DNA of 64,000 bases from Eisenbergiella porci (GTDB taxonomy: Bacteria; Bacillota; Clostridia; Lachnospirales; Lachnospiraceae), in assembly GCF_009696275.1 (NCBI RefSeq), contig NZ_VUMI01000022.1, forward strand, positions 26,231 to 90,230, in the 5' to 3' direction. This document shows positions 25,915-34,906 of the stretch, one piece after another (the stretch's first letter is position 1; each line of letters starts with the position of its first letter). Below the pieces are notes generated by a model. That model did not search any database. It was not told the DNA's origin and worked only from the letters and a program-made list of their open reading frames with translations. The position numbers and the translations under genes were made by a program.

Positions 25915-26790
25915 ATGTTATTTATCCTGAATTTGGCAATAGGAGCCGGCAGCGGACTGGCGCTTTCCATTCCTTTTCTGGGATGGCTGGAGGGCACGGT
26001 GCATAAAAGGATGCGCAACACGGCGCAAAAGGGTATGGCACAGTGCAGTACGGCTCAGGGGAAAGGAAAGTGTGAAATAAGCGGATGGCATACGGCGGGT
26101 GTCTTTCTGTTTGCATTTTTGCTGGCTGGTATTCTGACGCTGACAGGGGTGCCGGCGTTTCAGGAATTTCATTTTGACGCTAATATCAATATGATTCCTA
26201 TGGCGGAATTTTTCAGTAATTCCAGACAATATTTTGAAAACACGCTGCTGTTTATACCACTGGGATTTCTTGTCCCTCTGCTTTGGCGGCGGGAACAGAT
26301 GGTGGAAAAGACGGTGAGCATCGGCTTCCTCTTTTCTCTGTTTATTGAGGCTGCGCAGTTATTCTCCTTCCGGGCTACAGATATTGATGATCTGCTTATG
26401 AATACTATGGGCACATGGCTGGGATATCTGCTGTTTCTGGCAATAAACCGTATTTTTCCCAGGACGTGCGGCAGGTTCGGCGTGGGAGAAAAGCCGGAGC
26501 CCGGAAGTCTGTGGGCAGTGGAGGAAGCAGGCGGTCAGGAGGCGAAAGCGGAAGGAAATGTGCAAGGAAATGCGGAGGATGCCTGTATGAAGGCACAGAC
26601 TGTGAATGAGGAATGCTGCGGCAGTAAAGGCTGTAGGAATAAAAGCTGCGGAAATAAAAGCTCCGGCGCGGAAAGTCCCGTCTGCCGATACGAGATGGAG
26701 CTTTCCTTTGCCATTGTCATTCTTATTATGATGACCCTGCAGCCGTTGCTTGGCAGTGTTCTCTGGAACCTTTGGTATGGACTCCGGTAA
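25915..26790 (+). CDS. VanZ family membrane protein
   Basis: 291 residues with a VanZ core: NMIPMAEFFSNSRQYFENTLLFIPLGFLVPLL, then FSLFIEAAQLFSFRATDIDDLLMNTMGTWLGYLLF, the family's defining GxxLxFxPxG and RxxDxxDxxxNxxG blocks. Five hydrophobic segments. A Gly/Glu/Cys-rich hydrophilic insertion (about 185-255, with CCGSKGCRNKSCGNKSSG-like Lys/Ser/Cys repeats) precedes the last helix and is not part of the family. VanZ proteins can lower teicoplanin susceptibility; their biochemical role is unsettled. GGGGAGG site at a good distance. Confidence 0.87.
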   Translation: MLFILNLAIGAGSGLALSIPFLGWLEGTVHKRMRNTAQKGMAQCSTAQGKGKCEISGWHTAGVFLFAFLLAGILTLTGVPAFQEFHFDANINMIPMAEFFSNSRQYFENTLLFIPLGFLVPLLWRREQMVEKTVSIGFLFSLFIEAAQLFSFRATDIDDLLMNTMGTWLGYLLFLAINRIFPRTCGRFGVGEKPEPGSLWAVEEAGGQEAKAEGNVQGNAEDACMKAQTVNEECCGSKGCRNKSCGNKSSGAESPVCRYEMELSFAIVILIMMTLQPLLGSVLWNLWYGLR

Positions 26791-26840
26791 ATCAGTAAGG
26801 ATATCCGGAGGGGAATCTCCGCCGGAATAACCTGCAGAAG

Positions 26841-28397
26841 TCAGAATACCCTTGTCGTCCATTTGGTGCAGTCCCAGACATCGGTTGCCAGCCCGTCATA
26901 AAATTCAGGTTCGTGACAAACCATGAGAATGCTTCCCCTGTACTCCTGAAGCGCGCGCTTCAGTTCGGCCTTTGCATCCACGTCCAGATGGTTGGTAGGC
27001 TCGTCCAGAAGCAGGATGTTGGTTTCCTTATTGATGAGCTTGCACAGACGTACCTTTGCCTGCTCGCCGCCGCTTAAGACCTTTACCATGCTTTCGATAT
27101 GTTTTGTGGTCAGCCCGCATTTCGCCAGGGCGGAGCGGACCTCATACTGGGTGAAACCGGGGAATTCCTGCCAGATTTCCTCAATACAGCTGGTGGATAT
27201 ATCCGGCGGCATCTCCTGTTCAAAATAGCCTATGCTCAGATAATCCCCCTGCTCTACGGCGCCGGAAAGAGGCGGGATCAGGCCGAGTATACTTTTTAAA
27301 AGCGTGGTTTTACCTATGCCGTTGGAACCGATGAGGGCGATTTTCTGACCCCGTTCCATGGACAGGTTCAGCGGCGTGGAAAGCGGATCGTCATAACCGA
27401 TCACCAGATCCTGCGTGGTAAAAATGTAACGGCCGGGGGTACGGGCCTCTTTAAAATGAAATTCCGGCTTAGGCTTTTCGCCGGCAAGCTCAATCACATC
27501 CATTTTATCCAGTTTTTTCTGACGGGACATGGCCATGTTCCTGGTGGCGACCCGTGCTTTGTTTCTGGCTACAAAATCCTTGAGATCCGCAATTTCCTTC
27601 TGCTGCTTGTTGTAAGCGGCCTCCAGCTGCGACTTTTTCATGGCATAGACTTCCTGGAATTTGTCATAATCCCCTACATAGCGTGTCAGGGCCTGGTTAT
27701 CCATGTGGTAAATCAGGTTGATAACGCTGTTTAAAAAAGGAATGTCATGAGATATCAGGATAAAGGCGTTTTCATAATCGTTCAGATACCGTTTCAGCCA
27801 TTCGATATGTTCTGCATCCAGATAGTTGGTAGGTTCGTCAAGGAGAAGGATATCGGGTTTCTCCAAGAGCAGCTTGCCAAGCAGAACCTTGGTGCGCTGC
27901 CCGCCGCTTAAGTCGGCCACATCCTTGTCCAGTCCGATATCCGCAAGGCCCAGGGCGCGCCCCACTTCCTCCACTTTGGCGTCTATCATATAAAAATCAT
28001 GCATGGTAAGCATATCCTGGATTGTGCCCAAATCTTCCATATATACTTCCAGCTCTTCCGGGGTGGCTTCCCCCATCTTATCGCATATTTCATTCATCTG
28101 AGCTTCCATTTCAAACAGGAAGGAAAAGGCGGAAGCCAGAGTTTCCCGGATGGAAGTGCCCTTTTCCAGTACCGTGTGCTGATCCAGATAGCCCACACGG
28201 ACATTTTTGGCCCATTCCACTTTGCCTTCATCAGGCATAAGCTTTCCGGTGATAATATTCATAAAGGTAGATTTCCCCTCGCCGTTGGCGCCGATCAGGC
28301 CAATATGCTCTCCCTTGAGCAGGCGGAAGGAAACATCATGAAAAATGGCTCTGTCTCCAAAGCCATGGGAAAGATGTTCAACATTTAAAATACTCAT
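26841..28397 (-). CDS. ABC-F family ATPase (YkpA/YbiT-like)
   Basis: 518 residues with two nucleotide-binding domains and no membrane segments. NBD1: GANGEGKST, LSGGQRTKVLL, ILLLDEPTNYLD; NBD2: GSNGIGKTT, LSGGEQAKVRL, ILLLDEPTNHLD; between them the charged P-site tRNA-interaction linker (KSQLEAAYNKQQKEIADLKDFVARNKARVATRNMAMSRQKKLDKM). ABC-F proteins act on ribosomes during elongation. This type is a housekeeping, translation-associated member rather than a recognised antibiotic-resistance one. ATAGGAG site at the start. Confidence 0.92.
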   Translation of the reverse strand: MSILNVEHLSHGFGDRAIFHDVSFRLLKGEHIGLIGANGEGKSTFMNIITGKLMPDEGKVEWAKNVRVGYLDQHTVLEKGTSIRETLASAFSFLFEMEAQMNEICDKMGEATPEELEVYMEDLGTIQDMLTMHDFYMIDAKVEEVGRALGLADIGLDKDVADLSGGQRTKVLLGKLLLEKPDILLLDEPTNYLDAEHIEWLKRYLNDYENAFILISHDIPFLNSVINLIYHMDNQALTRYVGDYDKFQEVYAMKKSQLEAAYNKQQKEIADLKDFVARNKARVATRNMAMSRQKKLDKMDVIELAGEKPKPEFHFKEARTPGRYIFTTQDLVIGYDDPLSTPLNLSMERGQKIALIGSNGIGKTTLLKSILGLIPPLSGAVEQGDYLSIGYFEQEMPPDISTSCIEEIWQEFPGFTQYEVRSALAKCGLTTKHIESMVKVLSGGEQAKVRLCKLINKETNILLLDEPTNHLDVDAKAELKRALQEYRGSILMVCHEPEFYDGLATDVWDCTKWTTRVF

Positions 28398-28521
28398 ACG
28401 GACATTCTCCTATAATACAGCTATAATGTTCTATGCGGGAGCGGCCCGTTCCGGCGGTTAAGTGCCGTTGCGGAGCGTCCGACGACGCAAGTATATCATA
28501 AGAAACGCCTGTTGACCAGAG

Positions 28522-28578
28522 GTTTATCAGCGCAGCTACCGCACGATTATTTTCACCGCGGATCATGGCGGACATGGA
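28522..28578 (+). pseudogene. Fragment of a type I phosphodiesterase, catalytic C-terminal motif, in inverted orientation
   Basis: A 57-base open stretch on the plus strand encodes RTIIFTADHGGHG, the metal-binding motif of alkaline-phosphatase-superfamily enzymes. The matching N-terminal half lies directly adjacent on the minus strand. The two pieces meet at about 28578. Confidence 0.55.
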
Positions 28579-28855
28579 AAGCACAGGTTTTCCCGGCCGC
28601 GGCCAGCTGCTCACACAGCCCGTTTACAGGACGGACCTGAGGAACATAGGTATTGGTAAGAATGCCGTGACGATCAGGTGAAACACTGTGGAATAGCGAC
28701 ATATGACAGGGGAGCGTAACGGAAGGATAAACGGTTTCTGTTTCCAGGGAATAACTTCCCAGCTTCAGCAGCCGCTGTCCATAAGGATGGCCGCAGGTGG
28801 TTAATGCATCGGGACGGAAACCGTCCGCAAGGATGAGGATTACTTTCTGATTCAT
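28553..28855 (-). pseudogene. N-terminal half of a type I phosphodiesterase/nucleotide pyrophosphatase
   Basis: Codes for MNQKVILILADGFRPDALTT (first metal site), then YPSVTLPCHMSLFHSVSPDRHGI with the nucleophilic Thr, and NTYVPQVRPVNGLCEQLAAAGKTCAF, all standard for the alkaline-phosphatase superfamily. The frame ends at residue 100, where intact enzymes continue for another 150 or more residues. The last codons are read from the reverse complement of the inverted C-terminal fragment. Non-functional remnant. Confidence 0.75.
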
Positions 28856-29314
28856 ATACTGTGCCTTTCTGTCCGCCTTTTGCCAGCCTGCACTATTATC
28901 TGATCCAAAATATCAATAAGAGCGCGCTGCACCGCCACCAGCTCATGAATGTGATCGCTGATACCAAAATCCAGGCATATCCACCTGGTTATTGTCTCTG
29001 CACCCCCATCCACTTCCCGAATAATAATCCCTCCCTTCCCGTCCTCCCTTCATAGCCTGCCCGCCCGGTTCGCCTTCCGGACTTTCGGGGGCCAACCCCC
29101 AGCGGCGGCCAGGACCCCGAAAGTCCGGAAGGCGAACCGGGGCCCCACCCCCCTTATGTTAAATCTGAGTGAAACTTTCTTTAAGATTTTATGTATTTTG
29201 TTGTAAATATGGATATATACGTATATGATGGGTGGAAGAAATGGGAAAATGCGGCATCCTCCTGAGAGGAAGTTTACATAACATGTTGGAAAAGGAAAGA
29301 AAGGAGCTGATGAA
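28856..29314. other. Intergenic region containing a large inverted repeat
   Basis: No gene supported. Its left part (28861-29055) has only a short unsupported ORF. The centre holds the 27-bp perfect inverted repeat (listed separately). The right part (29160-29280) is AT-rich and likely carries the promoter of the metallophosphoesterase gene. Confidence 0.5.
29064..29141. repeat. Perfect 27-bp inverted repeat, GC-rich
   Basis: The arm starting CCCGGTTCGCCTTCCGG (29064-29090) is exactly repeated in reverse complement at 29115-29141, around a 24-base loop. Part of the left arm and loop can instead form a second hairpin, GGGGG-CCAA-CCCCC (29087-29100). It is far more GC-rich than its surroundings and has no U-tract. 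Confidence 0.9.
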
Positions 29315-30457
29315 ATGAAGTTCAGGGAAGATGGAACTTTTCATATATTACAGTTTGCAGATATACAGGAATTGCCTGAGGCGTCGGAGGATACCATGGC
29401 GCTTATCAGAAGAGCGCTGGATACGGCCCGGCCGGATCTGGTGGTGCTCACCGGTGATCAGCTGAAGGGCTACAGCCGTGCATTCAGGAAGAAGCCCGGG
29501 CAGACAGAAAAAGCAATACGGGGCATACTGGAGCCGATTGTGTCCAGGGGCATCCCCTTTGCCGTAACCTTTGGGAACCATGACAGGCAGAGCGGAATGA
29601 GCAACGAGGAACAGATGGGAATTTACCGCAGAATTCCGGGCTGTGTGGACTGGCTGAACAGCCGGGGACAGGAGATACTTCATGGGCCGGAGGAAGGCAC
29701 CTTTGCCATAGGGATACAGAATTTTGAAGAGACAAAGACGGTGATGGCCGTTTACCTGCTGGATTCCCAGGGTGACGCCGCCGGCGGTGGCTGTCAGACC
29801 CTCCATCCCAAGCAGATCTACTGGTACAAGGCGGCAAGGGATACCTTCGCGCAGGTTCATGGCGGCCTGGTGCCGGGAATTGTGTTCCAGCACATTCCCA
29901 TGCCCGAGTATTACCGGCTTCTGCGCAGAGTGGATAAGAAAACCAGGGGCGCAATCCGTACCTACCGTACCCATGCCAACGAGTATTACCTTCTGGATGA
30001 GGAAAAATGCGATGGCGGCAGCTTCCGGGAGGCGGTAAGCGCGCCTGACAACAATGCCAGGGAATTTGAAAGCCTTCGTGAAAAAGGAGATATTTTTGCC
30101 GTATACTGCGGTCATGATCACAGAAACAGCTTTGTGGGAAACTGGGGCGGAATTGATTTGGGCTATACGCCCTCCTGCGGTTTTCATGATTATGGCGACG
30201 GTGTCAGCCGGGCGGTCAGGGAACTGATATTCCATGAGGAAAATCCGGCGGACTATGAGACAAGGCTGCTGACCTATAAGGAACTGGTGGGAAGCAGGCC
30301 GTCGCATCCCTTTCGGGATTTTGTATACAGCCATATCCCGGCTACCAGAGAGGAGGCGCTGGAAAAGGTAAAAAAGTATCTGCTTTTTACCGGACTGGCG
30401 ATAGCGGTGGTGCAGACGTTAAGGAGCGCGGCCAAAAAGAACGGCGGAAAGAAATAG
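29315..30457 (+). CDS. Calcineurin-like metallophosphoesterase
   Basis: 380 residues. The five metallophosphoesterase motifs are in order: FADIQ (14-18), LTGDQL (about 50), GNHD (about 88), the QHIPMPE motif (about 193) and CGHDHRNSF (about 268). The substrate cannot be told; related Firmicute proteins act on phosphodiesters or phosphomonoesters at the cell surface or in the cytoplasm. No signal peptide; the C-terminus has a hydrophobic helix (YLLFTGLAIAVVQTL) and a basic tail, suggesting a tail-anchored protein. AAAGGAG site upstream and a clear terminator after. Confidence 0.9.
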   Translation: MKFREDGTFHILQFADIQELPEASEDTMALIRRALDTARPDLVVLTGDQLKGYSRAFRKKPGQTEKAIRGILEPIVSRGIPFAVTFGNHDRQSGMSNEEQMGIYRRIPGCVDWLNSRGQEILHGPEEGTFAIGIQNFEETKTVMAVYLLDSQGDAAGGGCQTLHPKQIYWYKAARDTFAQVHGGLVPGIVFQHIPMPEYYRLLRRVDKKTRGAIRTYRTHANEYYLLDEEKCDGGSFREAVSAPDNNAREFESLREKGDIFAVYCGHDHRNSFVGNWGGIDLGYTPSCGFHDYGDGVSRAVRELIFHEENPADYETRLLTYKELVGSRPSHPFRDFVYSHIPATREEALEKVKKYLLFTGLAIAVVQTLRSAAKKNGGKK

Positions 30458-30472
30458 AATAAAAAGACATGG

Positions 30473-30510
30473 CGGAGGACACCGGAAAAAGGTGCCCTCC
30501 GTTATTTTTT
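30473..30510 (+). terminator. Terminator of the metallophosphoesterase gene
   Basis: CGGAGGACACC (30473-30483) pairs with GGTGCCCTCCG (30491-30501), one mismatch, followed by TTATTTTTT. Confidence 0.9.
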
Positions 30511-30643
30511 CCCTGAAAAAGACATCCTGCAAAATCAAGAGCCTTCAGGAAAGTCCGCATACGCCGTAAAACAGCAAAATGCCGCATTTGGCAATACCGC
30601 GCCGCAAAAGCCGAACAGGAAACGGTTGGGCGAAGGAATTGGA

Positions 30644-30683
30644 TTGTAAGAAAATTGTAAGAGTTTTATCGGAATTTTAACAA
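30644..30683 (+). promoter_or_regulatory. Four phased 11-bp repeats: candidate OmpR/PhoB-type response-regulator site
   Basis: TTGTAAG (30644), TTGTAAG (30655), TTATCGG (30666) and TTAACAA (30677) recur with an exact 11-bp period, two of them identical. OmpR/PhoB-family regulators bind tandem half-sites at this spacing. The site lies 67 bp before the solute-binding-protein gene. The regulator is not in the window. Confidence 0.6.
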
Positions 30684-30749
30684 GATTTGTCCTTTAAGAT
30701 CAGGGTAAAGAAAACAGGACAGCAAGGCCTGAGGAAAGGATAATTTATT

Positions 30750-33077
30750 ATGAAAAGAAAACCGGGAATGAAAACGCTTGCCCTGCTTTTGACAGCGGGC
30801 ATGCTTTTTACAGGCTGCGGAGGAAGAGCGGGAAATACATCGGAGGAAGAACCGGAAACAGGCGGCAGCGGAAAAACCATGGGGAGATATATGGAGGAAG
30901 CGGTGGGGATGCCGGAGGATATGATGCGCAATGCCGGAATAACCCGTCTGACGGACGGCAGTCTCCAGATATTTGACTATAATAACGGCCCCTGCATTTC
31001 CCAGGATGAAGGCAGAACCTGGACAAGGAAATACGACGACTGGATGGGAATGGTTGGAAACGCTTACTATATGACTGCTGCAATGGCGAAGGACGGCACG
31101 TTGTTTTTAATGTACAGCAGCTACGAAGAATCGGCTGATGAGGAAACGGAACAGGCATCAGAAACTGACAATCTGTTTAAAATGGATTACCGCTATATGA
31201 TAGTTTCTCCGGAAGGAGAGATGCGGGATCTTCCGGTCCCCTTTAATCTGGACAATTATGAAATCCTCACAAATTGCTGGTACACACCGGATAACAGACT
31301 GTTTGCCAGCCAGGGCGGAGCCGTTTATGAAATCAATCAGGAGGACGGAGCGTTAACTAGGCTGTTTGACACGGAAGGGGACGTGGAGTTGGCCTGTTTT
31401 TCGGAAACACGGATGGCGGCATTTACGACTACCAGGGCCTACAGCTATGATTATGTCAATGGAGAACTCCTGGAACAGGATGACGAGCTGGACAGCTTTG
31501 TGCAAAAACAGATGACCGATGGTATGGATACGATTTTTTATACCAGCGGAAATTATAAGTTCATTGCCGCATTAGATAAGGAAAACAACCTGTACCTGGG
31601 CTGTGACGAAGGTATTTACAGCTATAAGGAGGGAGAGGGCATAAAGCTGCTGCTGGAAGGCGGACTTTGCTCCCTGGCAGATCCTTCCGTAGCCAAATAC
31701 GGTATGCTTGCAGAGGACGGGCCTGTATTCCTCATGCTTTTAGGAAGCGGTGTTTCCCGGTTTGCTTTTGATGAAACAGTGCCTTCCGTACCGGATAAGG
31801 AGCTGCTTGTATACAGCCTGAAGAAAGACAGAACCATCCAGCAGGCGGTATCTGCTTATCAGAAGGAGCACAATGATGTTTATGTAAGATATGAGGTTGG
31901 CATGTCCGGAGATAATGGGCTGACCGCAGAGGATGCAGTCAAAGCGCTGAATACGGAAATCATGGCGGGAAAAGGGCCTGATGTGCTTTGTTTGGACGGA
32001 CTTCCGCTGGATTCCTACTTATCAAAGGGAATGCTGGCCGACTTAAGTGATACTCTGAAGGCAGCAGAGGAAAAGGAAGAGTTCTTTAACAATATCACAA
32101 GAGCATTTGAAAAAGATGGAAAAATTTACGCGCTTCCCACCCGTTTCCGGATCCCCCTTCTTGTGGGAGAACAGGAAACCCTGGCGGGAATCCAGGATCT
32201 AAAATCCTTCGCGGATGCCTGTGAAAAACTCAGGGCGGAAAGCCCGGATGGTTCCATTCTGTCCGCTTATCAGCCTGATATTGTACTCCGTATGCTGGCC
32301 CTGGCCTGTGAGCCTTCATGGAGCAGGGAGGATGGTACACTGGAAGAGGCGGCGGTACAGGAATTTTTAACCCAGGCAAAACGGATTTATGATGCGGAAA
32401 TAAGCGGCATCTCCGAAAGCGATATGGAGGATTTCCTGGAATCCAACAGAAGCAGAGGGGATGAAGGCGGAAGCTACGCGGAAACCGCGCTTGATATTTC
32501 CTTCAGTATTATGAATTTCCTGACAAGATCCCAGGAACAGTTCGGGTTGGGGAATACTCAGCAGGTGAGCCTTGACTTTACCAATGTAATTTCTATTCCC
32601 AGGGTAAGAAAGGAAATCGTCTTTACTACGCCTTCCTTCCAGAATTCAAAGGTTTTCCAGGCGGAATCCATTATGGGCGTATCCACCAAAGCGGCCCGGC
32701 CGGAAATGGCGAAGGATTTTATACAGACGCTTTTATCCTACGAGGTAATGGCCTCACAGGAGGAACCGTATCCGGTAAATAAGGCCAGCTTTGATCGGAT
32801 GTTCTATACGGAAATGGATCTGGACACTCCGTTTGGCGCCTATGATATTGCAAAGGAGGACGGAAGCGTGCTCATGCTGGATTTGTACTGGCCCAATGAA
32901 GAGGAACAAAAAAGCCTGAAGAATCTGGTTTCTTCCCTGGATACGCCTTATCTTCCTGACAGCAGAATTGAACAGGCCGTTGTGGCGGCAGGCACACAGG
33001 TGCTGAACGGCAAACTGGGTGTGGAAGAAGGAGTGGCGCAGATAAAGCAGAAGGTACAGCTGTATCTGGCTGAATAG
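30750..33077 (+). CDS. Lipoprotein with an N-terminal Asp-box propeller-like region fused to a type 1 solute-binding domain
   Basis: 775 residues. A lipoprotein signal peptide (lipobox FTGC, Cys24) precedes an N-terminal region (about 55-355) with short repeated beta segments and a canonical Asp-box (SQDEGRTW, about 83-90), as in sialidase-type beta propellers. From about 360 the sequence is an extracellular solute-binding protein of sugar ABC systems: AVSAYQKEHNDVYVRYEV, GKGPDVLCLDGLPLDSYLSKGMLADLS, KIYALPTRFRIPLLVG. Usual solute-binding proteins are 400-450 residues, so the propeller is an added module. Followed by two sugar-type permeases. The ligand is unknown; a large glycan or peptide is possible (inference). 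Confidence 0.82.
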   Translation: MKRKPGMKTLALLLTAGMLFTGCGGRAGNTSEEEPETGGSGKTMGRYMEEAVGMPEDMMRNAGITRLTDGSLQIFDYNNGPCISQDEGRTWTRKYDDWMGMVGNAYYMTAAMAKDGTLFLMYSSYEESADEETEQASETDNLFKMDYRYMIVSPEGEMRDLPVPFNLDNYEILTNCWYTPDNRLFASQGGAVYEINQEDGALTRLFDTEGDVELACFSETRMAAFTTTRAYSYDYVNGELLEQDDELDSFVQKQMTDGMDTIFYTSGNYKFIAALDKENNLYLGCDEGIYSYKEGEGIKLLLEGGLCSLADPSVAKYGMLAEDGPVFLMLLGSGVSRFAFDETVPSVPDKELLVYSLKKDRTIQQAVSAYQKEHNDVYVRYEVGMSGDNGLTAEDAVKALNTEIMAGKGPDVLCLDGLPLDSYLSKGMLADLSDTLKAAEEKEEFFNNITRAFEKDGKIYALPTRFRIPLLVGEQETLAGIQDLKSFADACEKLRAESPDGSILSAYQPDIVLRMLALACEPSWSREDGTLEEAAVQEFLTQAKRIYDAEISGISESDMEDFLESNRSRGDEGGSYAETALDISFSIMNFLTRSQEQFGLGNTQQVSLDFTNVISIPRVRKEIVFTTPSFQNSKVFQAESIMGVSTKAARPEMAKDFIQTLLSYEVMASQEEPYPVNKASFDRMFYTEMDLDTPFGAYDIAKEDGSVLMLDLYWPNEEEQKSLKNLVSSLDTPYLPDSRIEQAVVAAGTQVLNGKLGVEEGVAQIKQKVQLYLAE

Positions 33078-33081
33078 GAAA

Positions 33082-33969
33082 ATGAGGAAACAAAGAAGAA
33101 ACAAGAATATTGCCTGTCTGTATTTTCTGCTTCCAAGCTTTCTGGGGGTCATCGTGTTTGTGCTGGCCCCCTTTGCGGATGTCTGCAGGCGTTCCTTAAC
33201 GACCGCGGTGACAGGGGAATTCAGAGGAATTGACAATTATAAACAGGTATTTGAAAATAAGGCGTTTTGGCTGGCAGCGGGAAATACGGCAAAATTAGTT
33301 CTTGTCTGCCTGCCGCTGCTCATCGGGCTGGGCCTGATTATCGCCTGTTTTCTCAGCCGTTTTACCCGGATACATTTTCTGAAATCTGCCTTTCTCTTTC
33401 CCATGGCGGTGCCGGCGGCCACGGTAGTGCTGGTTTGGAAGCTGATTTTTGACAGGCAGGGGTTTTTGAATCTGTTTCTTACCAGGCTGGGGGAAGCGGC
33501 ATACAGCGCAGGGGTGCTGCAAAGCGCCCCTGTGTTTGACATTGATTATATGGGGACGGGCGCGGCTTTCTGGGTGCTGGTGTTCAGCTACATATGGAAA
33601 AATCTCGGGTATACGGTAGTGCTGTGGCTTACGGGAATCCTGTCCATTTCCACGCAGATACGGGAAGCGGCCAGGGTTGACGGGGCCGGGGAATTCACGT
33701 GCTTTGTCAAGATAATCATGCCCAATCTGAAACCTGTCCTTTATACGATTACCGTGCTTTCCTTCCTGAATACTTTCAAGGCCTTCCGGGAGGCTTATCT
33801 GGTGGCAGGATCGTATCCGGATGAAAGCATGTATCTGTTGCAGCATCTGTTCAATAACTGGTTTACAAATCTGGATTTTGACAAGATGGCGGCGGCAGCA
33901 GTTATCCTGGGTTTTATACTGTTCGCGGCGATACTGCTTCTGCAGAAGCTGTGGGACGAAGGAGAGTGA
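33082..33969 (+). CDS. Sugar-type ABC transporter permease (MalF/UgpA family)
   Basis: 295 residues, six hydrophobic segments, with the EAA loop EAARVDGAGEFTCFVKIIMPNLKP, typical of carbohydrate (CUT1) permeases. Starts four bases after the solute-binding gene stop. It would form the channel with the following MalG-like protein. No ATPase is encoded with it, so like many CUT1 systems it probably borrows a shared MsmK/UgpC-type ATPase (family knowledge). Confidence 0.9.
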   Translation: MRKQRRNKNIACLYFLLPSFLGVIVFVLAPFADVCRRSLTTAVTGEFRGIDNYKQVFENKAFWLAAGNTAKLVLVCLPLLIGLGLIIACFLSRFTRIHFLKSAFLFPMAVPAATVVLVWKLIFDRQGFLNLFLTRLGEAAYSAGVLQSAPVFDIDYMGTGAAFWVLVFSYIWKNLGYTVVLWLTGILSISTQIREAARVDGAGEFTCFVKIIMPNLKPVLYTITVLSFLNTFKAFREAYLVAGSYPDESMYLLQHLFNNWFTNLDFDKMAAAAVILGFILFAAILLLQKLWDEGE

Positions 33970-33976
33970 AAGGCAT

Positions 33977-34894
33977 ATGAGGGGTGTTGGCATCCAAAAT
34001 CGAAGGAAGAAAAGCGGGCATATATATGCCCTGGCCGGAAAGATATGCAGACAGACGGCAAGAGCATTATTAATGGGGGTTCTTATTTTTACCGGCCTGT
34101 TTACCTGCTCTCCTGTTCTGCTATTGCTTTCAGGCTCCATGACCGGGGAATATGAGCTGACACAGGCGTTTAAAGCAGTGCTTTCCGGGGGAAGCGGTTT
34201 TATTAACTGGACGGTGCTGCCGGAGTTTCCCACACTGGAGTGGTATCGGAGGTTGCTTTTTTATTCTCCCCAGTTTTTTATCCTGTTCTGGAATTCTATC
34301 AAAATGGTGCTCATCATCCTGGCGGGCCAGCTGGTGATAGCGGTGCCGGCGGCATGGGCCTTTGCGGTTTACAGATTTCCTTTCCGCAGGCTTTTGTTTA
34401 CCCTGTATATTGTTTTAATGCTGATGCCATTTCAGGTGACCATGCTGTCTTCATATCTGGTGCTGGACCGGCTGCGTCTTATGGATACGCAGGCTGCCGT
34501 CATACTTCCTGTCATTTTTTCCACTTTTCCTGTGTTTCTGATTTACAGAGGGTTCTGCAGCATTCATCCCGGGCTGCTGGAGGCTGGAAGGATAGACGGC
34601 GCAGGAGAGCTTGGACTTTTTGTAAGGATAGGGCTTCCGTTGGGCTCCTCGGGAATCCTTTCCGCATTTGTGCTGGGCTTTCTGGAGTATTGGAATATGA
34701 TTGAGCAGCCGCTCACCTTTTTAAAGAGTAAAGAATTGTGGCCGCTGTCCTTATATCTGCCCGAAATCGGGCTTACGCAGGCGGGCTTTGCATTTGCCGC
34801 ATCGGTGGTGACGCTGATCCCCGCGGTCTTTGTTTTTCTGCTGGGACAGGATTATCTGGAACAGGGGATTGCTATGAGCGGATTGAAGGAATAG
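33977..34894 (+). CDS. Sugar-type ABC transporter permease (MalG/UgpE family)
   Basis: About 305 residues: a basic N-terminus (QNRRKKSGH), first transmembrane segment near 35-55, a roughly 60-residue extracellular loop (GSMTGEYELTQAFKAVLSGG ... EFPTLEWYRRLLF), and the C-terminal permease core with EAGRIDGAGELGLFVRIGLPLG (EAA loop). Start 33977 was taken because the upstream 52 codons overlap the previous permease and are Cys/Arg-rich nonsense. Pairs with the preceding permease. Confidence 0.88.
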   Translation: MRGVGIQNRRKKSGHIYALAGKICRQTARALLMGVLIFTGLFTCSPVLLLLSGSMTGEYELTQAFKAVLSGGSGFINWTVLPEFPTLEWYRRLLFYSPQFFILFWNSIKMVLIILAGQLVIAVPAAWAFAVYRFPFRRLLFTLYIVLMLMPFQVTMLSSYLVLDRLRLMDTQAAVILPVIFSTFPVFLIYRGFCSIHPGLLEAGRIDGAGELGLFVRIGLPLGSSGILSAFVLGFLEYWNMIEQPLTFLKSKELWPLSLYLPEIGLTQAGFAFAASVVTLIPAVFVFLLGQDYLEQGIAMSGLKE

Positions 34895-34906
34895 GAGAGA
34901 TAAGTC

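Noticed and set aside
29348..30334. Minus-strand ORF of 328 codons opposite the metallophosphoesterase
   Set aside because: Shadow of a gene with all catalytic motifs on the plus strand.
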